Source: Cornus controversa
Lineage: Eukaryota > Streptophyta > Magnoliopsida > Cornales > Cornaceae
Assembly: GCA_026545225.1 (NCBI GenBank)
Contig: CM048846.1
Location: 85,267,270-85,331,269 of the forward strand
Length of the DNA stretch: 64,000 nt
Reading direction: 5' to 3'
Part shown: positions 35,189-44,748 of the stretch, in pieces
How positions within the stretch are numbered: position 1 is the first letter of the stretch
Layout: each line of letters begins with the position of its first letter
Position numbers and translations under genes: made by a program
The notes under the pieces: model-generated
The model's database searches: none
The model's input: only the letters and a program-made list of their open reading frames with translations
What the model was told of the DNA's origin: nothing

Positions 35189-37744
35189 CTTTCATTCTTT
35201 GTATAGGTATAATTTTTTGTTTAGCTATAGATTTAGATTACAAGAATGTTATAAATGGAGTATAGAAATTATACTTCAGCCTATTCTCTCTTCTTAAATG
35301 AGATAATTGTTGTTCTAATTCATTAGTTATTGTGATATGGGATTTTTTTATTCTTAATTTGATGAAAAGTAATACTACTCTTATAATACATTATCACATA
35401 TATAAAAAATATATATTTATTATTCGCGGTCTCCGTGTCTTAATTTTTTAGGATTTGCTGTCACCATATCCTTAACCGTGTTTCTTAGGTCAACCTATAT
35501 CGATATTATATGTAAATGAAAAAGCAGAAGATAGTTTAAAACTTAAAAAGCTTACGATTATCTCAGGTATTGGAAGGCTTTGATTCAAGATTTAGGCTCA
35601 AATCTTGTGAATCTTAAGTGGAGGCTAGTCTAACCCTTAGGCTGTGCTTGGAGGGAGTGTGTTGGCTGGAAGAAAGAAAAATGGAAAAAAGGAGAAAAAT
35701 GGAGTTTATATACCTCAGGTGCCGCACTGCCGTTACGGTGCCTTATCGACCATTACGGCTTCATATCAGCTGATACAATGCCGTATCAGCTCAGTCTAGT
35801 TTGAAACAGGGTTGCACAGATATGCAAGTGGGACTCAGTTTTGACTCTGACTGACTCCATTACTCTTGTAAAGGGCAGCCATTTCATGCAAATAAAGCTG
35901 GAGGTGAGGTTTGTATGTACCTCGCTTCCTGGCATTCTGTGGTGACGAGACTAATACTGGTCTATGACCTCTTCAATTGAGTGATGTCTGAATCACATCC
36001 CTTCTCTATATTATGTTCATCAACATGGGTTACTTTGTGGATTAGTTCAGATGTTTTTTTTTTTTTGACAAGCGTGGATTAGTTCAGATGTTAGCTGGTT
36101 TAGTTTTATGATTTGTTAGTCTTCCATTGATTTCAAGTTCCAGATTGGGCAATAAGTAAAAGACCATCATTGATAATGGATGAATACTTAATTTTGCGTT
36201 CTCTTTGTAGGCCGTTGAGGTATCAAGCAATGAGTACGAACCTTCGGAGCGAGACATACTCTATGCAGAAGGGGTCACCCAGGGGAATGGTTTGGCTTTC
36301 ATGGAGTTCTCCTTAGATGATCGTAGCCCTATGTCTGAAACCTACACAGACAATCTGGAAGCTCAACCCCCTCCTCTGACCAGGTAATTGTTCTTCTCTA
36401 TGCTACTCAGTCTTATTTGGTGCCCTTAACTGTTAAAGGACAACTGTTGATATCTAAAATCTTTCGTCCCAAAAATATTTGCTACTCTGCTGCAACATAG
36501 GCCTGGAACTCTTCATTTCGGCTGAAAAATTGTTAGTACGATAACACTTGTCGAAGGAATGGCAGGTGAATATCAATACTCTGGATTTTGGAAAGCACAG
36601 ATCCTTTTTTATTGTGAATTGATTGAGTTGAATAAATGGTGTTCTATAATATGCTTCTTTAATTAGGAATGACAGACACCAGCTGTAAAATTAGTACAAA
36701 TGTTAAGTTCCAATGTCTACCTTGTATTTCCTGAAATTTTAGAGAAATGGTTACCTAAATCCTACATCCCTTGTAAATTTCAATAGATGATGAGAATGTG
36801 TTAATGGATGATTCTGTTCCTTTGTAATTTTGTACTAGTGTACATAAGCTTAATTTGTAATATGTGGATATACCTTGTTTTGTGAAAAGGCAAACCTAGA
36901 AACATGGGAATGGTAAATTTAATCTCTATCAAATTGTATCAATAATGATCTGGAATAGAGAGGAGCATAAATGTGGGAAAACAGGATTGAGGCAAGGAGA
37001 CGAGGAATTTACATGTAGTCACTGTAACAGTGATAAAATTCCATGTGCCCTTGATAATATGTATTATGGTTCATCAATTAATTTCATTCGTTTTGGTTAG
37101 TCATTTAATTATTGCTTATCTTTTCTGTGTATATTCTTTTTTTTTCTAGATACCAACTTATTAGAGTAAATGCCAAGGGGATGAACGAGGGCTGCAAGTG
37201 GGTGGAAATGTTTGAAGACGTGCGTGTAGTAGTTTTCTGTGTTGCTCTGAGTGACTATGATCAGATGTGGGTTGCCCCGGAGAGCAGCGGTAGTGGAGTC
37301 CTACTTCAAAACAAGATGATGCAAACCAAAGAGCTATTTGAAACAATAATTGGACATCCCTGCTTTAAGAATACACCTTTTGTGTTGATTTTAAACAAGT
37401 ATGATATCTTTGAGGAGAAGGTCAATCGGGTACATCTAAGTTGTTGCGAGTGGTTTGCCGATTTCAGTCCAGTGCGACCCCATCACAACAACCAGTCACT
37501 GGCTCACCAAGCGTACTACTATGTTGCAATGAAGTTCAAAGACCTCTATTTTTCTCTCACAGGTCGAAAACTTTTTGTGTCGCAAGCTAGGGCAAGGGAC
37601 AGATTGAACATCGATGAGGCATTCAAGTACACAAGGGAGGTTCTCAAGTGGGATGAAGAGAAGGAAGACAACTACTATGGCGGGCAAGAGGATTCGTTTT
37701 ACAGTACAGACGTGAGCTCCTCACCGTTCATCAGGCAAGAGTGA
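22107..37744 (+). CDS. XLG3: Extra-large G protein alpha subunit, XLG3-like (8 coding exons)
   Basis: Plant-specific G alpha-like protein that works with G beta-gamma in development, immunity and stress signalling, at the plasma membrane and nucleus. Coding exons: 22107-23087, 23178-23315, 23772-23876, 23977-24156, 25627-25804, 27492-27739, 36211-36383, 37150-37744. Frames join without a break to give 865 aa (Arabidopsis XLG3 is about 850 aa). The N-terminus has [20 protein letters not shown], then a basic nuclear-localisation-like run KEKKRKKRR (residues 185-193). Four CxxC pairs follow (Cys195-237), a zinc-binding-type region unique to XLGs. The G domain has GLQGSGTST at 456-464, where the usual P-loop lysine is Thr, as in the family, and NKYD at 750-753. 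The C-terminus is [17 protein letters not shown] at 22116 is an alternative in-frame start. Paralogue XLG3 is favoured over XLG1/2 by the N-terminus and the [19 protein letters not shown] block. Confidence 0.93.
23088..23976 (+). other. XLG3: XLG3 introns 1-3 (with intervening exons)
   Basis: Intron 1 is 23088-23177 (GTAAAC...GGCAG), intron 2 is 23316-23771 (GTCAGC...TTTCAG), and intron 3 is 23877-23976 (GTATGT...GACAG). All are ordinary GT-AG introns of 90, 456 and 100 bases with no insertions recognised. Confidence 0.85.
24157..25626 (+). other. XLG3: XLG3 intron 4 (1470 bases)
   Basis: GTACCT...AACAG. Around 25085-25240 it has ACCCCCTTGACTATCTCTC- and ACCCCCCTCATGT-type sequence of a common plant dispersed non-coding repeat. 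No coding sequence was seen. Confidence 0.75.
25805..27491 (+). other. XLG3: XLG3 intron 5 (1687 bases)
   Basis: GTATAT...TTGCAG. It contains a SINE-like sequence (26695-26806, minus) and a GGACTCTTCAAAAGAACGC dispersed motif near 26830. A second in-frame acceptor (GCTGCAG, exon start 27450) lies 42 bases upstream of the chosen one and would add 14 codons. Confidence 0.75.
26695..26806 (-). mobile_element. SINE-like, tRNA-related sequence
   Basis: The minus strand has GGCTATAGTCTAGTGGTACT (A-box-like) and GACGATTCAAGTCTCC (B-box-like) about 40 bases apart, then GGGGAGAAGTGGGTGCATGA and an A/T-rich tail. This is the layout of plant tRNA-derived SINEs. The edges are approximate, and no target duplication was found. 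Confidence 0.5.
28340..29910 (-). mobile_element. Degenerate LINE reverse-transcriptase 3' part with duplicated tail
   Basis: Read on the minus strand from 29910, recognisable LINE reverse-transcriptase sequence appears ([18 protein letters not shown], with TIDNVLI in the place of the catalytic ADD block). Later come [21 protein letters not shown] sequence and [14 protein letters not shown]. Stops and frameshifts are frequent and the catalytic aspartates are lost. The last ~620 bases occur twice in direct orientation, at about 28964-29580 and 28342-28958. Confidence 0.75.
28342..29580. repeat. Direct tandem duplication of ~620 bases (LINE tail)
   Basis: Unit 1 (28342-28958) and unit 2 (28964-29580) both begin TGGTAATGAGTTCT and both contain AGGTAGGTTATATGAATCAT and CACATGACCAAACCATTTTA. 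They differ at scattered positions, so the duplication is not recent. Confidence 0.85.
30675..31252 (+). repeat. Upstream copy of the gag knuckle/protease block
   Basis: Homologous to 32455-34050 with the nested insertion left out. It contains a CCHC knuckle ([14 protein letters not shown], 30735-30780) and a protease-start relic ([14 protein letters not shown], about 31080-31120), with stops and small indels. It runs into GGGGCGTGAC and then the primer-binding-like TTGGTATCAGAGC, so it seems to be part of the 5' terminal repeat. Confidence 0.65.
31560..33928 (+). pseudogene. gag and protease-start relic, interrupted
   Basis: Retrotransposon capsid-type sequence: [17 protein letters not shown], then [13 protein letters not shown], then the first half of a CCHC knuckle near 32500-32532. 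The hAT-like insertion follows. On its far side the knuckle resumes ([11 protein letters not shown], 33590-33620), then a Q/P-rich linker and [14 protein letters not shown] at 33887-33928, the DSG active-site region of Ty3/gypsy proteases with a change in the following residue. Several in-frame stops, including at 31749 and 32006, rule out function. Confidence 0.8.
32533..33581. mobile_element. hAT-like element nested in the gag knuckle
   Basis: A 1049-base insertion begins CAGGGGTGGAGCTAGGATTT and ends GGGGCCATGGCCCCCCCG. It splits the knuckle codons and is flanked by an exact 8-base duplication GCTACCAT at 32525-32532 and 33582-33589. The left end resembles the common plant CAGTGGCGGAGCCAGG-type hAT terminus, and the right end is shortened or altered. 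There is no coding capacity. It contains two G homopolymers (about 33356-33369 and 33470-33492). Confidence 0.8.
34421..35488. mobile_element. Non-autonomous DNA element, CTAAGAA-ended family (copy A)
   Basis: The left end CCTAAGAAGCACAGACAC and the reverse complement of the right end (CTAAGAAACACGG) match. The interior has CCGACACGTGTCGGGCACAC palindromic sequence, a CT microsatellite (35155-35184) and a TTTTTTAGGATTTG block near the right end. It shares order and sequence with 43464-44344. The flanking octamers GTCACCCA and GTCAACCT agree at 6 of 8 positions. Confidence 0.6.
36384..37149 (+). other. XLG3: XLG3 intron 7 (766 bases)
   Basis: GTAATT...TTCTAG. It splits an arginine codon (AG|A). 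Nothing was recognised inside. Confidence 0.85.
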
Positions 37745-38110
37745 ACTATAAACGTTTAGAATATTTGATATGTAGATAGATAAGAAGGGAAGGTGATTAT
37801 TCAAATAAGGTTACTTCTATTTTTATCAAACATGAGGTTTAATGCCATTGGAGGTGGTGCTTGAAGTTGAATCCCTTTTTTAGAGAGTTTTTAACTGTAC
37901 CAATCAAGTGTACATTACAGCTCCTGTAAGATATGTTGATGGATGTGAAAGGTTTGGATATGTTTGTTTATTTCACCAGCCCATCACCATGTTTTGTTGT
38001 ACCCGAAGCTTACTTCAGTAGGATGAGCAAGAAATTATATGTTCTGTTTATGTTCTTTTTATGCTGTGGAGATCTATGCTGAATAAGATGCATGGAATGT
38101 ATTTTTATCT
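37745..38110 (+). other. XLG3: XLG3 3' UTR (approximate)
   Basis: T-rich non-coding sequence follows the TGA at 37742-37744. An AATAAG near 38082 is a possible poly(A) signal variant. The real end cannot be read from sequence. Confidence 0.4.
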
Positions 38111-38273
38111 TGCTGGATTGTTAGTTGGAGCCGTGGAGATAGGTTACTTTTAGATTGGTTCTACACACACAAACACACAACTGTCGCATGAAAAAGCACA
38201 TCTGAACTCGTGAATTTCTTTACTGATAGATCTTTGTTTTCAAGAAAAAAAACATCCTTTCAGATTTTTTTTG

Positions 38274-39157
38274 AAAGGGTTAAGGGCAAAAAAAAACCTC
38301 TTCCTACAGAATGTGTAAATATACCCCTCTGAGATGTCAAATATCCTTTTATAGTTTTCAAATTGTGCAAGTAAGGACAAATTGTTGGTACCGGAATTAG
38401 AAAATGACAAAAATTCTCTTATATTATTAAAAAAAAAAAAAAAAGAGATGTAAGTGCAAAAAATACCCTTGCTAGATACGGAATGTGTAAAAATACTCAT
38501 GCAGTTTAGTATGTTCATATAATCTCTTACTAGTTGTATTCGATGAGCAAATACCCCTCTTCGGTGAATTTTCGTTCAAAAATAATCGTTGACTGTCATG
38601 TTTGAGTTAATTTTTAAAAAAAATTCTGATATTACCCTTTGTACGTTATAGAATAAAGTGTAAAAAAAAACCTCTTTGATATATAGAAAATGTGTAAATA
38701 GTTCTCCCCTCGTTCATTTTGAACATTTTACATATATATATATATATATTTTAATATTGTAGGTATTTTTGTCATTTTCTAATTTCGGTATAGGTAAATT
38801 GATGATTTGTCTTTATTTGCACAATTTAAAATTGTACGGGATAAATTACATTTTATATATAGCGACGGATTTTTTTAGACATTCTATATATAGCAAAGGG
38901 TATTTTTTTGCACATTTTCTATATAGCGAAAGAGTTTTTTACACTTTATCCTAAAGTGTGAAGAGTAATTTCAAAAAAATTTTAAAAAATTAAGTCAAAC
39001 ATGATGATCAATAGTTATTTTTGAACAAAAATTCGTCAGAGGGGGATATTTGTTAATCGGAGACAACTAGTGAGGAGTTATCTTAACATACTAAATTACA
39101 GAGGTATTTTTTGCACATTTGGTATATAACAAGAGAATTTTTTGCACTTAATCCTTT
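38274..39157. mobile_element. Fold-back element between XLG3 and RPN9
   Basis: Two arms of about 400 bases are inverted copies. 38274-38440 pairs with about 38750-38860 (AATTTCGGTATAGGTAAATT against GGTACCGGAATTAG), and 38440-38700 pairs with 38880-39157 (CAAACATGATGATCAATAG against GACTGTCATGTTTGAG). The ends are AAAGGGTTAAGGGCAAAAAA and, on the minus strand, AAAAGGATTAAGTGCAAAAAA. There are no genes. A target duplication was not resolved. Confidence 0.65.
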
Positions 39158-39835
39158 TTAAAAACAAAAAGTAAGTCTTTCTACCAATTAAAAATAAAAT
39201 AAAATCCTAAGATAGTTACGTACAACAACAGATCTACCAATAGGCATTAGTTTATTTCTTAAACTTTTCCATTTTATACATAGGGTGGCTACAGTAAGTG
39301 ATGGAAAGAGTGAAGGAGAAAAAATAGAATATTGATTTTCTTCTCTCTTCTTCTACTTCTACTTATTTTCTTATTCGTGAATCTCCTTTACAATATATCT
39401 ATTCCCTATAATTGTTTATCTTCCTCATAGTTTATGTGGAAAAAAATTCCTTTGTTTTAAATAAATATCCCCTCAATCCGTCGGTTTTAATCATAGAGCT
39501 TTTAATTAAGCTGATTAGTAAATAGTTTATAAAGCATTTTCTTGTATTATTTGAAAATGCTTGTGAGTCCACTGAGCAAGGTTTAAGCGCTAAGAATGGC
39601 TTTTCTATCTCACAAACAAATATCAGGTGGCCTCTTAAAGAAGCTATCCTGAGCTAGACTCAAATAGCTTGGTTCTGTTTAAGCCCCATCTTTCACTAAA
39701 AGCCCACTCTGCTTACAATCCTCTTAACGGATGAACCTCACTATTCATGATCTCGGAAGAAGATATCAAAGAGGCTAGTGTTAGAGGTGACACTCACTAT
39801 TCATGATGTCGGAAGAAGAGATCAAAGAGGGCTAG

Positions 39836-40335
39836 TGTTAGAGGTGTCCCATGTCGGATCCAGATGCGAAGAGTATTGGGTATATATGAGTGAGTATTCA
39901 GCACTATCTAATGGCTTAAGTTTCTGGGTTAGAGGACAAACGTCCAACCCGTAACATTTGGTATAAGATACAAACTCAGTCAGTCATTCATCTGGTGTCA
40001 TATCAAGCGCTTGTTGGGGTGGAGCCTGGGTCTAAGCCATGGTGGTTTAAGTTTTTGGGTTAGAGGACAAATGTTCGACCCGCAACATTTGGTATAAGAG
40101 TCAAACCCATTTATTAATCCTGTGTCATGCCAAGCGCCTATCGGAGTGGAGTCTAGGTCTTAGTTGGGTTGGGTAGACTGGATGGTCTGACTGTAACAAG
40201 GGCGTTACAAGTTCGGATGGAAAAAAATGTTAGAGTGGTACATATCGGATCCAGATGAAAAGAGTATTGGGTATGCAACACTACCCAATAGCTTAAACTT
40301 TTGGGTTATAAAGCAAGTGCGAAGTTTTACCATTG
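39836..40335 (+). mobile_element. Short-LTR (TRIM-like) retroelement relic
   Basis: A ~120-base repeat starts TGTTAGAGGTGTCCCATGTC, passes AGAGTATTGGGTATATATGA and GGGTTAGAGGACAAACGT, and ends CCGTAACA at about 39956. It is followed by TTTGGTATAAGA, resembling the initiator-tRNA primer site. The tail of the unit recurs at about 40047-40087, again followed by TTTGGTATAAGAGTC, and a third copy of the unit occupies about 40229-40335. Just before it (39740-39835) a ~50-base unit containing CACTATTCATGAT is duplicated. Confidence 0.5.
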
Positions 40336-41202
40336 CATCAAACAATGATCCTTAATTCATTTAGGGATCATTGTTTCAAAGTAAATGTAACAACATACAA
40401 GTTCTTGATTACATTTTAGAATCACTCTACAATGGAATTGCTTCAACAGACGTGAACGAAGAAACAGCAAAATGGCATAACTGACTGCGTTGACAGTCCC
40501 AACAGGAAGATCAACTTTTCGAACTATTTTGCTACATCCACTTCGGTAACAAAATTTTGTACAGTCAAGTACTATTATAACAAACAAGAATTGAATGGAG
40601 TGGAGGTCGGGCATGGCAATAAGTTGCTTCACACACACAACTAGAGGTAGGGCATGACAAGAAGTTGCTTCACACAGAATAACTCCAAAAAAGTCGAACA
40701 GACCCAACCGTGAAACGTATATAAATAACAGTCTTGTCCATGTTTACCCTATTAATTCCATGGTAAAATTGGACCCATAAACGTTGTTCATAGACAGAAA
40801 ACACCGAATTAAATGTTGTGTAAAGACGCTACAAATAGAAATGCACTTTATCCACCGAACAGTGGATTATATCTGATTGTACCTCAGGGAAAAAATAAAT
40901 AAAAATTCCAGTACATAATTTGATTAACGTTCTCGAATAATAAGACAGCCATTTTTCTAATCGACGCACAATGTCTCTTGGCATGCCACCATAAGAAAGA
41001 CGGTTCAAAAACTTAAGTACAAGAAGAGGCTGCTCTTTTCAAAAAAATCATGCATGTAGGATTAGACAAATTCAAGATGAAGCTTACAAACTTTGCCCAA
41101 GCAACTAACACTCTTGTTCTTTTGTCTTTGCCGCAACTAGCTGTTCTCTCTGGGCAATAAGAGATTGTTACAGAGGATAAGAAGGAAGTCAAGGAACAAA
41201 GA
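40336..41202 (-). other. RPN9: RPN9 3' UTR and flank
   Basis: Non-coding sequence downstream of the RPN9 stop on the minus strand. It includes the 3' UTR, whose end is not defined by sequence. The 116-codon minus-strand open frame at 40357-40707 has no recognisable family and a duplicated CEATSCH/CVKQLIAM-like stretch, so I take it as chance. Confidence 0.4.
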
Positions 41203-44200
41203 TCATGATGCCACTAAATCAGGTGTTTCTGCTTCAACGGATAACAAAGCAGTGTGTACTTTGTCCATCCAATTGTCCAGGCGATCACGCAAAGATTTGA
41301 CTTGGGAAATCCCCAAAACTCTGGGTTGCACCCATGAAACATGAACAGTTCCCTCAACTTGATCAATTATCCCCTCGATAAGATGAACCTGCAGTAAAAA
41401 AATCCCATTATTTCAACTATGGACTAAGAAGCTTTCCAATAATTTCAGAAAGCCAAGCCAATAACATGTAAAATATATTAAAGGAGGTAATGCAACAAAC
41501 TAGAAAGTATAAGCCCAGGAGAAAGCTCCAAGTGAACAATTACAATAAAGATAGATAATCATGCGTTTTGGTATAAAGAAAAGAATTAAAAATGAAGACA
41601 GGAAGATAGGAGCAAGTCTAAAACAAGAGAAATAGGGATAGAAGCACTAACTAAATTCACCCAATGACAAACCAACATGGGCATACAATATAAGACATCA
41701 TTCTATCAACATTTACAAGCGAGATAGAAAATCATGTGTATTATCCACCAACTATTTAAAACATTTAACCTCAAGTAGCTATTAGCTACTAAAATGATAC
41801 TATCATAAGGCCTCAGTCACCTACAGTTGCAGTATTCCCCCTACAGGAATAACTATGCTCTCTGTGGTCAATCATCAGGATTAAGCTCTTCTGGAACCCC
41901 ATTTATGGGACCTCCGTAATTTAGAAAATGTTGTCAGGTACCCAGTTAAACTTAGTCATCTGGCAACCTAACGAAGAAAATTTTAGAGAAAAAAGAAAAC
42001 AGAAGATCTAATGTACCTTGGCAAGTCCCTAGGTCATTCTTGAAACTACAGAAGAAAACAACCCTATAAAGTATTATAAGCACTACAATGTACCAACGAG
42101 AACTCCACATTGTATTCTCATAATGAGATAAGCTTCGTTGGGTTATTAGGTTCAAGCTGTAAACTAGCATGATGCTCAAATCATTGATGGTAAAGGGAGA
42201 CACAAATCTTCAATTAAAACATTCATCAACTCAAGAAACTGAGAAACTCTAGTTTTTGGATATTTATTGCAGTAATTGTCATGGGTCTTTCTGGGTCAAA
42301 GTTATTCTTGAGTTTTAATGTAGCTTTTTAGTTGATGTAGAATGTTCATAGTCGTCAAAGGTTCTAAGTTTTCCTATTTCAGTGTCCCAGGCCTTGTGAC
42401 CAAGAAAGTTCTTAGTAGTTAAAGGTTCTAACTTCCCCATGTGAGAGGTCCTAGTCCTTGTAGTAACAGGGGGTTACAGGATAAACCCACAGTTCTCCAA
42501 TTTGAGAGCTTGCCAGGTAGCAGTTTCAATAAAGTGTCTACAAAGTGGAACTTTATGAAGAGAACAATCCAGCTTATGAGGTTGCAGTGTTGATAAAGCT
42601 CCTTCAGATGGTACTATTTACCAGATGATTAAAACTCTTCTTTGTGGAGGCTAAATTAAAAGTGGACTCATGTTGAAGCAACGGAATCTCTCACCTCCAA
42701 GAATGCAATTCTTAAGCTTGTAGTAACAGCGGGTTTTTATACTTCCAACACTAAAAAAAATTCAAGGCCGAGTTTGATGTGGAGCACGCTAAGAAGAAAA
42801 GAAGTAAATTGAAAAAAGTCATACAAAGAATGCTTGGAACCTAGTGCATCTTAATTTGATTATTTCATTTCAAGTTAATAAGCTACTGACTGTGTGCACA
42901 ATAAAAATGTATATGTCATGTATATTCTGGTAACTTATTGGATTTGATGAATTGGCTGCAGTCTTCAACAAGTCCAAAATATTCTTACTTGTTAAAGTTT
43001 CAGTGCCCCCTTTTGAAAGTCATAGTCCAAGTAAAATTGGGAGAATTATAATAGCCTTGAAATATCTATGTAATCTTAGCCTAACCACTTCTTCATCCTC
43101 TTTTACTAATCTCGGATGCTTTTTCACAACCCCAGAAAAACCCAATTTCATCCCAAAATTCTGCCATACTATGCCATAATCAATTCTCCCATCCATTGGC
43201 CTTCAGTTTGATACCAGAAATCCTATAAAAATAGCTGTCCAGAGTTTTCAGCATAGTTTTTCCTGAAGTTCTTGCAACCTATCACTTTCAACATGAATCC
43301 TATTTCCACCTTTCTCAAAGCCTACATCTTTTCATCCACTACTACTATTCCCGTTGCAATCTTTTTTCTTTAGGCAAAGCTTGCTGCATTTTATCCATCA
43401 GTGCAATTTAGCTACTGCTACATCAATAAAATAGCAGTCCTTACTTGATCTTTTACATTCAACACGGACAGGCCTAAAAGGGCAAAGAATCCGTGTTGGA
43501 CACGCCCCGACACGTGTCGGACACACCAAAAAACGAGTCTGATTTTTTTTTTTTTTTTCTGAATTTTTGGACACGGCGCAGACACGCCATGAATTTTTGG
43601 ACACGGCGTGGACATGCCAATTTTTTTTCCTCTTGTTTCCATGTATCTTTTCTCTTCTATAGATATTTACTTTATTTTTCACTAATCCCTAATTCTTTTT
43701 CCAACAAAAAAGGCCAATTTTTTTTCTCTCTTTTTCCTCTTGTTTCCATGTATCTTTTCTCTTCCATAGATTCTCACTTTATTTTTCACTAATCCCTAAT
43801 TCTTTTTCTAACAAAACCCTAATTTTCTTTGTTTCTTTGCTTTTTTCTCTTTCTTTAGCCTCTTTCTTTCTTTCTTTTTTCCTAGCAAAACACAAGTTCT
43901 AGAAAGGTTGTTTTATCATTCAACTACAGCCCCTCTCATCTCTTCATCTTTGTTTTTTTCCTCTTCTCTCTATTGTTGTACAACTGCAATCTTTTACATG
44001 TGCGTGAGTTGGAGTAAGCTAGAATGATGATTAAATGATAAGACTAGTTTTTATTCTAATGTCTTGTTTTGATTTGGTTTTATGAGTTTATGGCATCGTT
44101 CTCTTATAATTATTGTTGTTGTGGAGTATATTCAATTGTGTACTTGTGACTTATGATTTGTGGATTTTTTCTTTGTTAGGTTGATGAAAAATAATATTAC

Positions 44201-44714
44201 TCTTAATTTTTTATAGTACATCATCATATATTATATAAAAATATATATTTATTATTTGCCGTGTCTCCACCATGTCCGTGTCCTAATTTTTTAGGATTTG
44301 CCGTGTCCATGTCCTTGTCCCATATCCGTTTCCGTGCTTATTAGCATTCAACAGTAAGTCCCACAATGAGACCAAGTAAACTTATTAGATGCAACAAATA
44401 TGGAATGGTAACTGAAAAATTGAGCATGCTTGCATTTAATTTCAATACCCAAGAAAACGATATGATGCAATTCTTTATAGAACATGGATCTCTTTAGCCA
44501 TTAATCAGTAAGTTCATCATTCAAACTTCATGAACATGGGTACTTACTGAAAGGCTCTTCATGAGCAGATATTCCACGTCCTCTACGGTAAGTTTTGTGC
44601 GCTCTGCAATAGTATCTAAAGGTATAGTTCTATCTTCTGATGGTCGACTGCAAGAAAACATATGTTAAATGAAGTAAGTAGCAAAGTGTAATGATAAATA
44701 ATTGATCGAGAATA

Positions 44715-44748
<34 letters not shown>

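Larger units (their letters stand above)
27740..36210 (+). other. XLG3: XLG3 intron 6 (8471 bases), filled with transposable elements
   Basis: GTATCT donor after CGG at 27739 and CTTTGTAG acceptor at 36210. Contents in order are a LINE relic (28340-29910), an LTR-type element (30211-34064) with a nested hAT-like insertion, and a dispersed DNA element (34421-35488). 35490-36210 has no recognised feature. About three quarters of the intron is insertion-derived, yet both splice sites and the flanking reading frame are intact. Confidence 0.85.

Noticed and set aside
40357..40707. 116-codon minus-strand open frame downstream of RPN9
   Set aside because: Composition and internal partial repeat suggest chance; no recognisable domain.
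42952..43179. 75-codon plus-strand open frame in RPN9 intron 5
   Set aside because: No family features in either strand; no splice support.
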